A stretch of 64,000 bases of DNA from Psychrobacter sp. AH5 (GCF_040371085.1 NZ_JAMBMT010000006.1:1-64000), one strand, 5' to 3'; positions 34,880 to 48,876 are shown, counted from the first letter of the stretch. Numbers and translations are program-made. The notes: a model not told the origin generated them from the letters alone.

Positions 34880-35768
34880 GTTGGGTATGGTTTGGGTTGT
34901 GGGATTGTGTTGTGTTGGGGGGGGTTGGGTTTGTGGTTTGGGGGGGTGTGGGGGTGTGGTTGGGTTGGGGTTGGGGTGTTGTGTTGTGGGTGTGTTGTGG
35001 GGTGTGGTGGTTGTGGTGGGGGTGGGGGTTGGGTTAGGTGTTGGGTTGGGTGTGGTGTTGGGTGGTGTGGGGTGTTGGGGGTTGGTGGTGTGGGTGTGTG
35101 GTTGGTTTTGGTGGGGTGTGGGTTGTGGGTGGTGGGGGGGGGTGGGGTGGTGGGGGGGGGGGGTTGGGGGGGTGGGGGGGGGGTTTGTGGGTGGGGGGGT
35201 GTGGGGTGGGTGGGTGGTGTTGGGGGGGTTGTGGGTGGTGGGTGGTGGGGTGGGTTGGGGGTGGTGGGGTGTGTTGGTTGTGGGGGTGGGTTGGTTGTGG
35301 GTGGTGGTGTTGGGGGTGTGTGGGGTTGGTGGTTGGTGTGTTGGTTGGGGGTGGTGGGTGTGGTTGGTTGGTGGTGGGGTTGGTGGTGGGTGGGGTTGTG
35401 GGGGGGTGGGGTGTGGTGGGTGTTGGGGGTTGGTTGTGTGTGGTGTGGGGTGGGGTGTGTGTGGTGTTGGTGGGTTGTGTGTGGGTTTGGTGGGTTGTTG
35501 TTTGGGTGGGGTGTGGTTGGGTGGTTTGTTGTTGGGTGGGTGTGTTGGTGTGTTTGGTGGGTTGGGTGTTTGGTGGTTGTGGGGTGGGGTTGGGTGTGGT
35601 GTGTGGGTGGATGGGTGTTGTTGGTGTGGTGTGGGGGTGGTGTGTGGGTGTGTGGTGGGGTTGTTGTTGGTGGGGTGGGGTGGTGGGTGTGTTTGGGGTG
35701 TGGGGTTGGGGTGTGTGGTTTTGTGGGGTGTGGGGGGGGGTTGGGTTGGTGGTGGGGGGTGTTTGTGG
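34880..35768. other. G/T block between delta 2 and beta 2
   Basis: About 0.9 kb of nearly pure G/T with only a handful of As (for example at 34,887, 34,904, 35,036 and 35,611). The three overlapping frames of 246-347 codons are open because stops need A. No repeat unit. Confidence 0.85.
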
Positions 35769-35799
35769 TATTTGGTGAAGGTAAGTAGAGTAAAATAGT

Positions 35800-38700
35800 T
35801 ATGGTGTTTGATGGGAGGTGTTTGGGTAAATAAAGAGGGTGTGAATTGTGGAGGGTATGAGAGTGTTTTGAGGTTGGATTATGAGTAGGTTAGGGTGAGG
35901 ATTTGTGTGGGGGGTTGGTAGGGGATTGTGTGGGTGGTGGGAGGGTTGGTTTGTGTAGATTGAGTTTATAAGATTGATGATATGGAGTTGGTGGAGTTGT
36001 AATATGGTGAAGGAAGGGTGAGTGGGGATAGGAGGATTGAGATGGTGTGGGTTGGGGGAATTTTTGTGAGAGGGGGTTAGTGAGAATGTGGAGGGGGGAG
36101 TGGGTGGGTTAGGGGGGGGGGGAGGGAGGGTAGTGTGTAGAGTTGAGTGTTATTTGAGTGAATGTAGTAAGAGTTAAAGTTGTGGGGGAGTGTGAGTGGA
36201 TGGGAGTTGGATATGGGGAAGGGGTGGGGATATGTGAGTGTGGAGAGTGGTTGGATGGGATTGTGGGGGTTTGTGAGGTGGGTGGGTGTGGAGGTGTTAG
36301 GAATAGGGTTTGTTGAAGTGGGGAGAGTGGGGAGGGAAGATAATTGAAGTAGGGGGTTAGGATGTAAGTGGTGGTTGGGGAGGTGGAGTGGGAATTGAGA
36401 GTGGTGTGTAAGGTGGTAGGTTGTTGGAAGGGGTGAAAGAAAGTTTGTTGGTGGATTGAGATGGTTATGGGTGATAGTGTAATGGGGAGGTGTGGTGTGA
36501 GTTGTGGGGGGGAAGTTGGGGTGGTGTGAGAGTGAAGTGTGAGTGGGTGTGTTGAGGATGAAATGTTGGATGGTGGTTGGGTAGGAATTTAGGTTGGGGA
36601 AGTGGTGAGTAGAATAGGTGAAGTGGGTAAGTATATTGATTATTAGTGGGTAGGTGGTTTGAATGGGGGTGTATATTAGTGGTATGATGGGTATAATTAG
36701 GTTTTGGTTGGGGGGGAGTGGTGAGAGAGTGTGGTGTTATGTGGGTGTGGGTTGGGGGGGGGGGTTGGTTGGGAGGGTGTTAAGATGGGGGTGTGTAGTG
36801 GTTATTGTTTTTGGATAGGTAGGAAGGTGGTTGGAGGAAGGGGGTGTGTGGTGGTGTTATGAGATGGTGGGTGGAGTGGTGTGGGGAAGGTTGTTTATAG
36901 GGTATTGGTTTGGAGGGGTGGGGGGTGTGGGGAGGTGTGGTGTGTGGGGGGTGGTGGGAGTAGGTGGGTGTGTGTAGGTAGGTTGGGTTTGTTGGTTATT
37001 GTTGTTTGGAGTTTAAGGAGAGTTTGTTGTAGGGAGGGGTAATTTGGTGGTTAGTAGTGTTGGTGTAGTATATGGGTTTTAGGTTTAGTGGTTTTGGGAG
37101 GTGTGGTAGTGATAGGAGGGTTAGTGAGGGATGGGTGTTGGGGTATGGGTTGTAGGAGGGTAGTTGGGGGGGGGGATTGTAGGTTGGTTAGTGAGGTGTG
37201 GGGGGGGGTTGTGTGGTTAGTGTATGGGTGTATGGTTGTTGTGTGGGAGTTGGTGAGTGGTGTGAGAGAGTGTGGGTTGGGGTAGGTTAGTGTGGGTTTT
37301 GATGAGGTTTTATGTTTTGGTAGGATGTTGTTTGTGGTTATTGTTTGTAAGGGGGTGTAAGGTGTTGGATTTTAAGGGTGTGTATTTTTAGAGTGTTTTA
37401 GAGGGTTTGTGAGGGGGAGGTAGGGGGTTTAGATGGTGTTTGAGTGGTTTTATTTGTGTTGTTTGTGGGTGTTGGGTTGTAGTTTGTGTATATGTTTAGT
37501 TGAGGTTATGGTGTTGGGGGTAGTGGGGTAGAAGGTAATTGTTTTGTAAGTTTTATAGTAGGTGTATGTTGTTGTTTTGTTTTTGTGATAGAGTTTGTTT
37601 TGTTTGTGGTATTAGGATTTATTGTTAGTTGGTGGGTGTTTTTTTGTTTGTGTATTGGTGGTTGGTATTTTGTTTAGAGTTGGTTGTGGGATTATTTTTA
37701 AGTTGTTAGGGTTTTTTAGTTGTTTGATTTTGAGAGTGTTGGGGGGTTAGAAGGGGTGGGTTTTGTTTAAGTGGTGAGTGTTATTTGGATTGGGTTTTTG
37801 TGGGGAGTTGTGTTGGTGGTTATTAGGAGGGGTATGTGGGGAAGTTTAATAGGAAGAGTAGTTTTGTTAAGTGGGAGTTTGATTTTGTTAGGGTAGGGTG
37901 TTTATTTGGAGGATGGTGTAAGTCTTGTATTGCTATTGGGTTTGGGTTTGAAAGATTTTTGAGGTTAAGGGAGGGTGTGGTTTGTGTTTATTTATGAGGA
38001 TTTTTGAATTGGGATGGGGGTGGTAATTGAGGGGTGGGGTGGATTGATGGGGTTATGTATGATTGTGTTGAGATGGGGGGTGGGTATAAGTTAGTTAGGT
38101 ATAAATTGGGATGGAGTGGGGTGAGTTGGGTGGTGTGAGGGGATTTTTAGGGGGGTAGGTGGGATATTAATATGTTAGTGTGATTTTGAGGGTGGTGATA
38201 GATTTGATTTTGGTTGGGTGTGAGATTAGTGGTGGGGATTAAGTGGGTTATGTGTGATATGTGGTGTTTGTAGGTGAAAGTGGGTGATGAGAGTTTTTTT
38301 ATAGATTGTTAGGTAGTGTTAAGTGGGTGGAGTTGGGTGTGTAGGGTGTGTATGTTAGTAGTTTAATGGGTTTATGAGGTTGATGATGTGAGTGGGGTTG
38401 GTGGTAGGGTAGGAGTGTTTTGGTGGTGTATAGGGTGTTGGTTGTGTGGGGGGGTTTTTGGGATTGGTAATGAAGTGGTAGGGGTTGAGTGTTTGTAGTT
38501 TTTGTATTTGGTGTGTTGGGGTATGGTTGGTTGTGTGGTAGGGTGTAGGTGGTGGGAGTTGATGTATGATTTGTATGGGATTGGGGGATATGTGTGGTTG
38601 GATTGGAATTTTTTTTAATGATTTTTTGTATGAGTTGTTGGGGGATTGGGTGGAGGTTGGATTTTTATTTGGTGGGGGATGAGAGTGGGGTGTTAGGTGT

Positions 38701-41700
38701 ATGAAGTTTGTTGGGATAATAGTGTAGGGGTAGTTGATTTGGGGTTGGGGAGTTTGGAGTAGTAGGTAAATTTTTTGTGTGGTGGTTGTTTGTTTGGGTG
38801 TGGTGGTGGGGTTGGAAGGGGGTTATAGTATTTTGGTGAAGATGTGTTAGGGATGGTTGAGGGTGTGTTTATTTTTTTTGGGTTTAGTGTGATAGATGGT
38901 GTTTTTGTATTTTTAGGTATGGTTGTGAAGGGGGGTGATTGTAAGGTGGTTTATAGTAAATAGAGGATTATTTGAATGTATAGATGGGTAATTGATGTGA
39001 AGAGTTTGGAAATGATAAGGTTGATAGGGAGGAGGTTGAGTAGTAAGTGATGAGGTTGGGAGTTGAGGGTAGAAATTGAGGAGTTAGGAGTGATTTGGTA
39101 ATGATTGGAAGGATTTGTTAATTGGGGGGGGATGGGGAGGTGAATGTAGGGGTTGGATTAATGGGGTGTTAAAGGTTTTGTTTTGGAAGGGAGGTGGGGG
39201 TGAGGAGATGGGGTAGTGATGTAGGGTAGTTATGGGTTGGAGAGTTGTTTGAGAGGAAATGGTATTTGAGAGTTGTATTTGTTTGAGGGGGAGGTAAAAT
39301 GAGGTGATTGAGAAGTGGGGGTGAGGATGATTTAAATATGAGGATAAGGTAATAAGTTGTTTGTGTGAAGATGTGGAGGGTGGGAAGGATAGTGATGAAT
39401 GTGATGTAGTATTTGAAGGAGTGGTAGGGGGGGTGGGTGAGGTGTAGAGGGTAGATAGTTTGTGGAAGGGTAGGAGGGTATGAATGAGGGATGAGGGAAA
39501 TGGGAGAGTAAGGGTAAGGAGATAAGGAGAGGTTGTATGAGTAGATTTGAAGGAGGGGGGTTTGGGTTGTTGGATAATGATGAGAGTAAGGTGTGGTAAG
39601 GGTGTGATTGGGTGGTAATGGAGAATGTGGATGGTAGTGAGTAGGTATGGTAATGATGGTGGGGGTGGGGAGGGTGTTGGAGGTAGTAGAGGGTGGTAGG
39701 TGGGGGGGGGGAGGGGAAGGGAGGTTGGTGGGTAGGGGTGGGTTGTTGTGAAAGGAAGAATAGGAGGGGGAGATTTAAATTGGGGAGGGTAAGGTGAGTA
39801 TGTGGGGGGGGGAGGGGAGTTTTGTGAGGATGGGGATGTTAGGAGAAGGGGGTGTGGGGGGGTGGTGGGTGTGGTGTTTGTGTGATGAGTGGTTGAGTTG
39901 TGAGTGTGAGGGTGGGAGTGGGAGGTGTTGTTTGTTATTTTATGGTGAGGGTTTGTTGGTTGGGGGTGTGGGAGGTTAGGGGGTTGGGATTTGTTTGTGA
40001 GGTTTTTGTGGTGGAGGGGTTGTTGGGTGTGGAGGGGGGGGTTATGAGTGGTGGAGGGGTGGGTTTTTGGGAGGGGAATATGTGAGTTTGGAGTGTGATA
40101 ATTTGGTGATGATAGGTGTTGATTGATGTTGGAGGGAGGGGTGTGATTGAAAGAGTTTGAATGGTGTAAGGGGGGATAGTGTTGTGGGTGGTTATTTTGT
40201 ATGAGAAGTGGGTTGGGGAAGTGTAGGGTGTATGATTGGGGGTAGTGTAAGGGGGGGGGTGTTGGGAGTTGGTGTTGTTTATTTGATTGTTTATAGTTAT
40301 AATTAGTGTGTGATTTGAGGAAGGGATTGTAAGGGGAGATTGGGTGGGATGTGGGGTTGGGGTTTGGATAGGGGGGGAAGATGTTGAGTTTTTGTGAGAT
40401 TTATTTGTTGTTTTGGGTTGATTAGAGGAGGGAAGGAAATAGTAAGTTGAGTGATATGGTGTGATTGAGTTGTTTGGAGTATGGGTATTTGTAGGTTTTG
40501 GGTGGGAGTTAGGGTATTTGGTGGAAGGGAGGGGGGAAGGAGATAGAATTGAGGTATTTTGGGTAAATGTGAGGAGGTGAGTGGTATAGGAAATGGAGTA
40601 TTTGGAGGTTATAGGATTAATATGGTGGAGAGTGGAGGGGTGGTTAGGGGTGATTTGTTGGGTGAGGTTGGTGGAGGGAGATTTTAGAGGTAATGTTGAT
40701 ATTTGTGATGAGTAGTGGGGTGGTGAAGGTGAGAGATTTGTTGTTAGTGATATTTTGTTTTTGAGAAGGTGAGGATTGTAAGGAATGTTAGGTGGGTAGT
40801 TTGAATGTTAGAGTTGTTGTGGAATGAAATGGGAGAGGGTATGGGGTGGAGGAGAAGGAGATGATTGAATAGGAGGTGATTTTGAAGAGTAGAGAAGGAG
40901 TTGTGTAGTTTATGGGGGGTAATAATGGAGATATGTGAGAGATTTGTAGAAGGATTTAAGTATATTTGAGAATGTTAGGAGGTGGTTTGTGTATGAGGAG
41001 GTAGTAGATGATTGGAAGATGATGGATGTAAATGATGTATTGAGAGATGTGATAATTATAAGGGGTTTAGTGGGTGAGGATGATGAGGTATTAGTGGGGG
41101 GTGAGGTGGTTTGGGAGTAAGAGAGTAAGGTAGTGATGTTTGAGGGGGGAGGTAGGTTGGATTGGGGAAATGTAATGTTAGTTGTGTGATTGGGGGGTGG
41201 GTAGGATAGATGAGTTTTAGAAGAGGGGGAGGTAGATTGGGGTGGATGAGGAGGAGAGATGATGTGGATATTAGAATGTAGTGGAAGTGATTTGAGGGGT
41301 TGGGGTTGGAGTGGGGTGTGGGGAGGGGGGGGAAGGGGTGTGGTGAATTTGGGTAAGGATGAATGGTGGTGGGTATTTAAGGTTTTGTTAGAGAGTTTGT
41401 TTGAATATGAGGTTTGGTTAAGTATGGAGTGAGGTTTGTTGGTGGAATGTGGATAAAGTAGGAAGGTGTTGGATTAATAAGAGAGGTGGGTGAGTAGATG
41501 ATTGGGAGATGTTTTTGGAAGGTTAGTAGTTGGGAAGGGGGTTGATAAGGTGGAGGTGGTTTGAAGGGAAATTTGGTTGTAAGGTGAGGATTAGAGTGGG
41601 GGTGAGGGATTGTTTGGGGAGAAAGGATGGGGTGTGAGTTGGATTTATGAAGGGTAGAGGTGGGGGTGAGTGATGTTGTGAATTTTGGGTAAAGGTGAGG

Positions 41701-43200
41701 TAGGGGAAGGGTAAGAATGAGTGGGGTAGAGGATTGGGTAGGGGGAGAAGTGAGGGGTAGAGAGTATGGGGGAGGGTGTTAGGTAGTAATGTGTTTGGGT
41801 GTGATGGGGATTGGGGGGTTGATGGTAGATGTAGTAGAAGATTGTTTGTTGGGGGGAGGGTATGTGGGGGGGGTGGTAGGTGTGATGTGATTTTAGAGAG
41901 TGTTAGAGTGGATGTAGGGTTTGATAATATGTGGAAAGGTTGGAGAGTTTTGTGGTGTGGTGTGGGAATTGATTAAAAGGTAGTGTTATAGGGTGTTTTA
42001 GGGGGTAAGATGGTGAAGGGTGTTGAATGTAGGTGGTTGTATATATATGAGAGAGGTGAGAGAGATATTATTATAGTGGTTTTTTGTGATTAAGAGAGAG
42101 GGGGATGGTTGTAGTGAGGAGTTGATGTTGTGGGGGGGGGAATGGGGGTGGTTGGATGTGTGGGGGTGGTTGTGTATTTGAGAGAGTGGGGTGATTTGTG
42201 TTGGAGGTTTTGGGAGGAGGAGGGTATGGGGGGGAAGGGAATGTGAAGGGTGTGGAAGGAGGGTGGGAGTGAGGTGATGTTGAATTTTTATTAGTGTATG
42301 TATAAAGGGTGGGTTGGGTGTGGTAGTGGGTGGTTAGGTGGATTTTGGGTTAAAGGGTTGAGTTTGGGGTGGGGAGGGATGGGAGTAAGGAAATAGGGAG
42401 GAGGTATAGAAGATGTTAAAATTGGATAGGGGGATAGAGGATTAAGTGTGGGATAAGGGATGGATATGGAGTGTATGGAGGTAATTGGGGGGGGTGATGT
42501 GGTGAGGGGATTTGAAATTAAAGGGAAAAAAAATAGGAAGGTGTAGGTGTGTGATTTGATAGGTGGTAGAGGGTGGGGGGGTATGATAATGTGGAGGGGG
42601 GTTGTGTAAGGTGGTATGGGGGTATTGGGAGGGAATGTTTGAAAGAAGGGTGTTTTTTGATGTATGAGGAGTAGGTATGGGGGTTGAATTAGGGTGGGGG
42701 GAGTGTATAGGAGGAGAGAGGGGGGTATGTGATGGATGGAAGGGAGGGATTGGGTATGGAGTAGGTAAAGAGAGATGGGAGGTAGGGAGGTGGTTGGTGG
42801 GAGGTAGTGGAGGGTTAGGGGGGGGATTGATAGATGGGGGGGTGGGTAGTATTGGGGTGTTTGAGGTTTTGATTTTATGAATGATGATTTTGAGGGGTTG
42901 ATTAAGGATTTAAGGGGGAGGAGAGAAAGTATTGGTGGTGGGGGTTGTGGTGTAAAGGAGAGGTTGTATGGGATGGGAGTAATTTTGGAGGGGTTGTGTG
43001 GGTAGGTTATGTTGGAGATGTGGTGGTGGTGGTGGGATTAGGGGAGGGTAAGGATGATGTGAGGGTGAGTAGGGAGGGTGAGGGTGGTGTTGAAGTAGTG
43101 GGGTGTTTTTTGGTGAGGAGGGGAGAAGGTGTTTTGAGGGGGAGGAAAGGGGGGGGGGGGGAGAGGGAGTGAAGTGGGGGTGATGGTATGAGGAAGGTTG
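35800..43200 (+). repeat. Beta repeat, copy 2 (A/G/T only)
   Basis: This block aligns in order with 7,941-14,350 from about 36,330 onward. The only Cs I noticed before about 43,458 are two near 37,924-37,933. The match extends to the phrase atgtataaagggtggg near 42,297 (13,674 in copy 1). It is somewhat longer than copy 1 through small insertions. No frame longer than about 75 codons is shared with copy 1, so no gene is called. Confidence 0.75.
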
Positions 43201-45150
43201 GGTGGTAGGGAGTAGAAGGGAGTGAGGAGGTTGTGGAAATGGTGAGTGGGGGGAGGGTGGGTGAGAGGTTTGGGTGAGAGAGAGGGTTTGTGGTGGGTAT
43301 ATTGGGGTAGGAAGTTAGGTTAGGATGAGGGGGTGTGGAGGGTTAAGGTAGGGGTGGGGGGTGTATTTGGGAGGATTATTGGTTTGGGGAAGATATGGGG
43401 GGAGGGTTGTAGTGGTAGTGTGTGGGTGTTATGAAGGTGGGGGGTATGGGTGGGTGTTTCTAGGAATGGGGGTGGGGGGGATGTGGGTTGGTGGGGGGAG
43501 AAGTAGGTGATAGACATTAGAGAGGGGAGTGGGGGTGTGGGGGGATGACAGGTTGGAGGATTGATGATGGTTTGTTGTTAGGTGGGGGAGTAAATGTGTG
43601 AATGAATGTTATGTTGAAATAAGTGAGGGGGGAAGAGGGGATTGGAGGTTTGTTAGGGGGGTGTTGGGTTGGGGTTGATGAGTCTGAGAGTAGGTGTTTG
43701 TGTGGGTATAAGATGGTGTGAGTTAGGATATGATTGATTGGATTTTGTGGGGGGGTAATGGTATAGTATTAGTGTTTAAGTTGGGTATTTAGTGAGTAGG
43801 GTGGGAGGGTGGGGGTAGTTTTGGTGGAATGAGAGTGGTTTGGGGGAGTATGAGGTGTGAGGGTAAAGTGGTGGTGGGGGGGGTGGTAGTGGGGGTGAGA
43901 GAAGTTAAGGATTTTTAATGGGTTGGAGATTAAGATTTTGGTTATGATGGGTTATTAAGTATGTGATTAGTAGAGGTATATTTAGGGGGGGGAGTGATAT
44001 GGGGTGTAGGGAGGGGGTTGGGTGAAGTAATAATGGTGATTTTTTATGTGGGTGAAAAGATTAAAGGAGGGGGGGAGTTGAGGGGATTGAGGGGGATGAG
44101 AGGGTAGTGATGGTGTGGGGGTGTTGAGAATGTGGGTGTGGAATTTTGGGAGATTGGGAAGGGTTGGGAGAGGTCTGTATTATAATATGGATTGGTGAGC
44201 GATGGTTGAGGAAGAGGTACGGGGGGGAGAGTAGAGGGTGAGTTGGGGGTATGATTTGGGGATTCAGTAAGGATGCAGAGTTTGTTGAGGGTTTTTTTAG
44301 GGATTTCGTAGGAGGGTATAATGGAGGTTGTGGGGGATGTAGTGTGGGTGGAGATAGGTATTTGGAGGTAGTTTGTGTTTTTAAGAGAATAGTGAGTTGA
44401 GGAGAAAGAGGGTGGGGGTAGTGTGTATATTTTGTGAATTTGAGATTGTGAGGGTGTGGTATAGAGTGGTGTATATTTATTACTATTTATTATGTTTTTA
44501 AGTTATTTTGGAGTTAGGAGATTATTGAAGTGTTATGTGAATTTGAATTTTGTATGGATTATGGATTATGGTACTAATTGGGAGAGTGAATATTGTTGGG
44601 AGGATGGTAATAGTGAAAGATTTGGGAAGATCTATAATTATAGCAGAGGATATAGATTATAAAAAATTCGTCTTTTAAGTGTTATGAAGACTGATATGGA
44701 TTTTATATTTGATTTGGGGATGTTAAGTGAAGATGGTCTGTATTGGGATGATAGGGTATGTGTAAGTAGTATTACGTTTTATTAGTATGTGTTGTGTAAA
44801 TGATTTACAGTTGACTATAATTTGAGGGCATTTGCTAGGAGTAGGTGTACACGCACGTAAGGTGATTGCACGGTAAAGGAGGAGGAATGAGATGCAGTGT
44901 GATTATAAGACGTCATAGAAAATCTAGTGTGTGGATTAGTGTCACAGTTGAGTTATTAACACTAATTAAGTTTGAGAAGATGTTTAGGAGTATGATAGGC
45001 TTATAGTTGAAGGAAATTTTCGAAGTTAGGCGATTATTTTGTAACGGTGGGATAGTGATGCAGGGGTTGCAGTTGTGTTAATACTGAGGAGTTTGAGTAG
45101 AAGGGGTAAATGTTTAGTTTGGTGGGGAATGAGAGTGGGGGTTGGGAAAA
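43201..45150. other. Transition from A/G/T back to four-base DNA
   Basis: C returns first as single bases (43,458, 43,514, 43,549, 43,683), more often after 44,170, and reaches normal frequency by about 44,830. The change is gradual, as at 5,481-7,940 but in reverse. I see no gene or boundary element. The minus-strand frame at 43,320-43,517 is rich in Pro, Thr and His because of base composition. Confidence 0.6.
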
Positions 45151-46129
45151 TAGGTTGTGACAGAGATTGTTTGTAAGGTCAAGTGTTTGATCAATTGCAC
45201 AGTAGATAACTACATGATACAGAGAAGTGTATTGAATGGTTTATATTGGTTGAAGACAAACGATATGATATGCATAATGAATAATTGTGGAGGTGTTGTC
45301 CAGGACATATGCACTGTTCCTTTGTGCATGAAAAGTGAGTATAGATGTGTGGGAGCCACGTTTACAATAAGATTGACTTCAGGACAGAGGACATATTGGT
45401 ACAGAAGCTGATCCTTGTGTTGGCAATTTTTCGGAAGTTTGTCTTAGTTTATATGTAGTGATAAGATTTGTTGAAAGAGCTGGGCGGTGTAGATCGTGTT
45501 CAGTATAGGTAATAAGCGTTTAAAAAAAGACTATTTATAAGTGTCAACTGTGGAATTTTTTTTATTGAGCTGATATGTTTCAAATCTTGTTTTTTGTGTA
45601 TTTTAACAGTTAATCTGTCTAGTTAAAGCGCTCAATATTGTATGTGTTTCTAATAAGATCTCACAACAATTCATACCTTCTTGATTATTTATTAATCCTC
45701 TAGAGCGTGGGTATGTGAGGTCGGGTTGGTAATTAGTTCCTGTGGTTGGCCTTGGAACCGTGGTGTACATGCCTGTAAGGCTGAAAGTTCTTAATTAACG
45801 TTGAACACATCCTTGTTGTTTTTGAATTCATGCTATCACATTATGCCCTAACAGGAGAACCGGGTCGTGGGTGGGAGGGAGGTTTTGGACAGTGCTCGAT
45901 TATCTTGCTTAACTGATCATTCTTTAGTGTGTGAGTTTATGATTTTTAAGTCTATTAGTAGAAGATGGGTTTGAAGCTAATAGTGTTGGTTTATGAGTTA
46001 GTGGTTGTAGTGTTTAAGGTTTCAGATTGGCTCATCTACATTCATGATTTCAATGATAATTTCCCTTTATAACGCTGCTCTCATAATTTATAGAAGGTAA
46101 ATGTATAATACATGTCAACATCGATTATG

Positions 46130-47440
46130 CAGAATCACTCTGTTTAAATGGGCCAAAGTCGTTATATGTCCACTAAATGGTTAGATCATCAAGAATGTGT
46201 GATAGTTAGTACTCGTGAAAGTTTGTTTGTTTTAGGAGACGGATATATTGGGGAGTGGTGTGATAGATTACGGCTATTATGTAAATTCGGTCTGAAAAAT
46301 AATAGTGCTAGCTTAATAGCTGAACTTGTCTCTTGTGTGCTAATCTCATACCTTTTAGCTTTTTCGCGACTGTGAAGTTGTGAACAATTAACGGTGAAAC
46401 AAACGGTTTTTGGCAAGCTCGACATGACTGAGGAGTTATAGTCCCTGCAATTCGGGTGTATGGTTTTTAGTAGATTCAGGCTACGTCTATATTAAACAAG
46501 ATGAGCCTTATTTTTGATGTTCTTGCGTAGGCACGAGTGTTTTTTAAATGTATGGTCAATACCAAGGATTATCTAAGCTTTTTTGAGATGATTTGACATG
46601 TAATATTCAGAATTGGTGAATACTATTTTGTCGGATTTAATAGTTCCACACTTGGTTATATTGAGGATTAGATGATAAATGGTGTGATTTATAGTCAGGG
46701 CGCTCTCCAGTAGGGAAGGTTTATGCTATTAAATTTGCTTTTGGCGAGATGGTGTTTAGAACAACACTGTCAACAGGTTAGTTAGATTTGGATATGAGTT
46801 CTTATTTTGTTATATTTGTCTTTGTTTATCCGATAATCTATTTTTTTTCCGAATAATTAAAGGTGTTTCAATATTTATAAAACGATTGACTTTATTAATT
46901 TACAGCTTTACAGTCGTGAAAAGATGCCTTCACAGAGTTTGCTTTGTAAATTAATATAATTAATTTTTTATAGGTTTAAAGGCTTCTTTTGAATCCTTTT
47001 TCACATCTAATAAGACGGTTTATGTTATTGTGATTGTTACTTTCATCTAATTGCACTTGTTATATTCTTAATTTTTATAATGTAGTGTGTTAGTCGATAT
47101 ATACGTATTGTTAAATATTCATGATTTATTTCAGAATTTATTTCTAGTAAGTATATATTCAGTATTAAATTATATAAATCTTTTATTTTTTTTGTTCCTT
47201 ACCTTGCATCTTCTATTTATTTACAACGTCTGAAAAAAGATTCTTTTTAAAGAGTGTTTTATAGAATTTTTTGTTACTCAAAGGTTTCTTTTAGCTATTT
47301 ACTTTAGTGGTGGGTGTATCTCATTTATAGTCATGCAGTAAGTCCGCTAAACATGGTACTTTAGATTGCATTATTAAATACAGCTTTCGTTCTATTAAAC
47401 CCTCCTAGACCTAAATAATTAGATAATTCTAGTAATAATT
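46130..47440 (-). pseudogene. Decayed P-loop ATPase, alpha copy 2
   Basis: Minus-strand counterpart of 1,036-2,330. The stretch tgagccttatttttgatgtt at 46,502-46,521 matches 1,405 onward, just before Walker B. The minus frame at 46,189-46,425 carries EISTQETSSA, corresponding to RFSTQEKE in the inverted copy. The PERQ segment is not readable. This is the most decayed of the three ATPase relics and is identifiable only through the other copies. Confidence 0.35.
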
Positions 47441-48819
47441 ATTAGGTAATGTAGAATGTTTGAGTAAGTTGCAACTCATTAAAAGAAATACAGCGAAGAT
47501 ATGTTACATCAATTATTGTAATTAAAATCTTTGTATAGTTGCGACCGAATGGTAAAGGCGCTAAGGATAGGAATTGTTTTAAGCGTGATTAGAAGTTAAC
47601 CTTTTAATAGCTCCTAAGTTTTCATTTGATCATATAAATTCATCGTAGCTCCTAAATGTGGGTTTAATGCGGATTTGTGTTGCAAGTTTAAAGTTATTTC
47701 TGTTTCATTTTCGTATCCCCTTCGTAAGTATTAAATCTGTTATGGTACTAATACACAATTTTATTACTCTAGTACAATACGCCATTGAACAGATATTCGT
47801 GTGTCACTTATGTCTTCTTCGCGCATATAATCTTAACGAATTTAAACTCATTGGCGCGTGCTTATAAGCGCTAATATCGTTCCAGGGAAGAAGTTATCGA
47901 TCGGCACGATAGAGAGTGTCCTTTTCTTTATGTCTCATACTACGCAGAGGTGCTAATTCGGCAAATCCCTTAACAACTACCACAATTATTCGGCACCCCT
48001 GGCTTATGAATAACAAGCGGATATTCCACAATCCCTTGTAAGTAGGGTAACTGGGCTGTCTTAGCTTGACTGCTGATTATAGGCTAATTCTCTCTTAAGT
48101 GTGTGGATTGATTCGTCATCTTCTACAAGTGACGCGAAATCGCGGTGCACAAAAACTTTGGGAGCTAAATCACTCTGCATTCATGAGCTGAAACCAGCAG
48201 TTACAGTGCTAAGACAGAGTCGCGACGATAATACCCTTAAGCTTTCCGAAGACCTTTCTAGTTTATCTAATGCTAAGTATGTTTTGTCTCCCATGTTCAG
48301 TGGAGCGGTAGGTTTATAATATTGAGAGGTTGGGCAATAACATAGCATTTCGATTAGTAAGCGGTATACTAATGAGCTTGGGCGAATTGCTCAGCTAACC
48401 GAGCGGATTTCTCAGCGTCACTCTTAACGTCGATTGGTCACGCGAACAGCAAAGCGCGCCCATAAGGCACTTATTATGCGCTGGCTATTCTCGAACGCCA
48501 TCTTAATAAATCTAGATCTTGTTAAATCCAGTCAATCGCCTTACCCTTGCGTGAACTCTCGATATGTGGCAATAACGCGGCTATATGGCTGACCTTCGAC
48601 CATGCACATCGATAATAGCCTATATTTTCCAGAGTTGCGTAGTAGAGATTGTGTCAACTTTAGATATAGCTCTGTGTCGTCACGAAAGCACCACAATCCA
48701 AGTGAAAGAAATAGAAAAAAGCAGTCTGCGAGGCATGTCAAGCGATTAGTTATGAGATAATTGGATATATTTTTGACGTCTTGAAGAAGGCTGACCAAAG
48801 ACATCTATTGTGGAGATCT

Positions 48820-48876
48820 ACACAAACCACCCCACACACACAACAAAAAAAAACACAAAAACACACACAACCACAA
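48820..48876. repeat. A/C-only tract
   Basis: For 57 bases there is only A and C, in irregular order (CA steps plus A runs). This is the exact complement of the G/T-only alphabet and the only such tract I found on the plus strand. It lies where alpha copy 2 passes the point equivalent to about 3,670 of copy 1, which has no such tract, so it is an insertion or local replacement. Confidence 0.8.

Noticed and set aside
48541..48804. 87-codon minus-strand frame that looks protein-like
   Set aside because: The matching part of alpha copy 1 (about 3,400-3,660) does not keep the frame, and I recognise no family. At most a scrap of a decayed gene, so not listed as a CDS.
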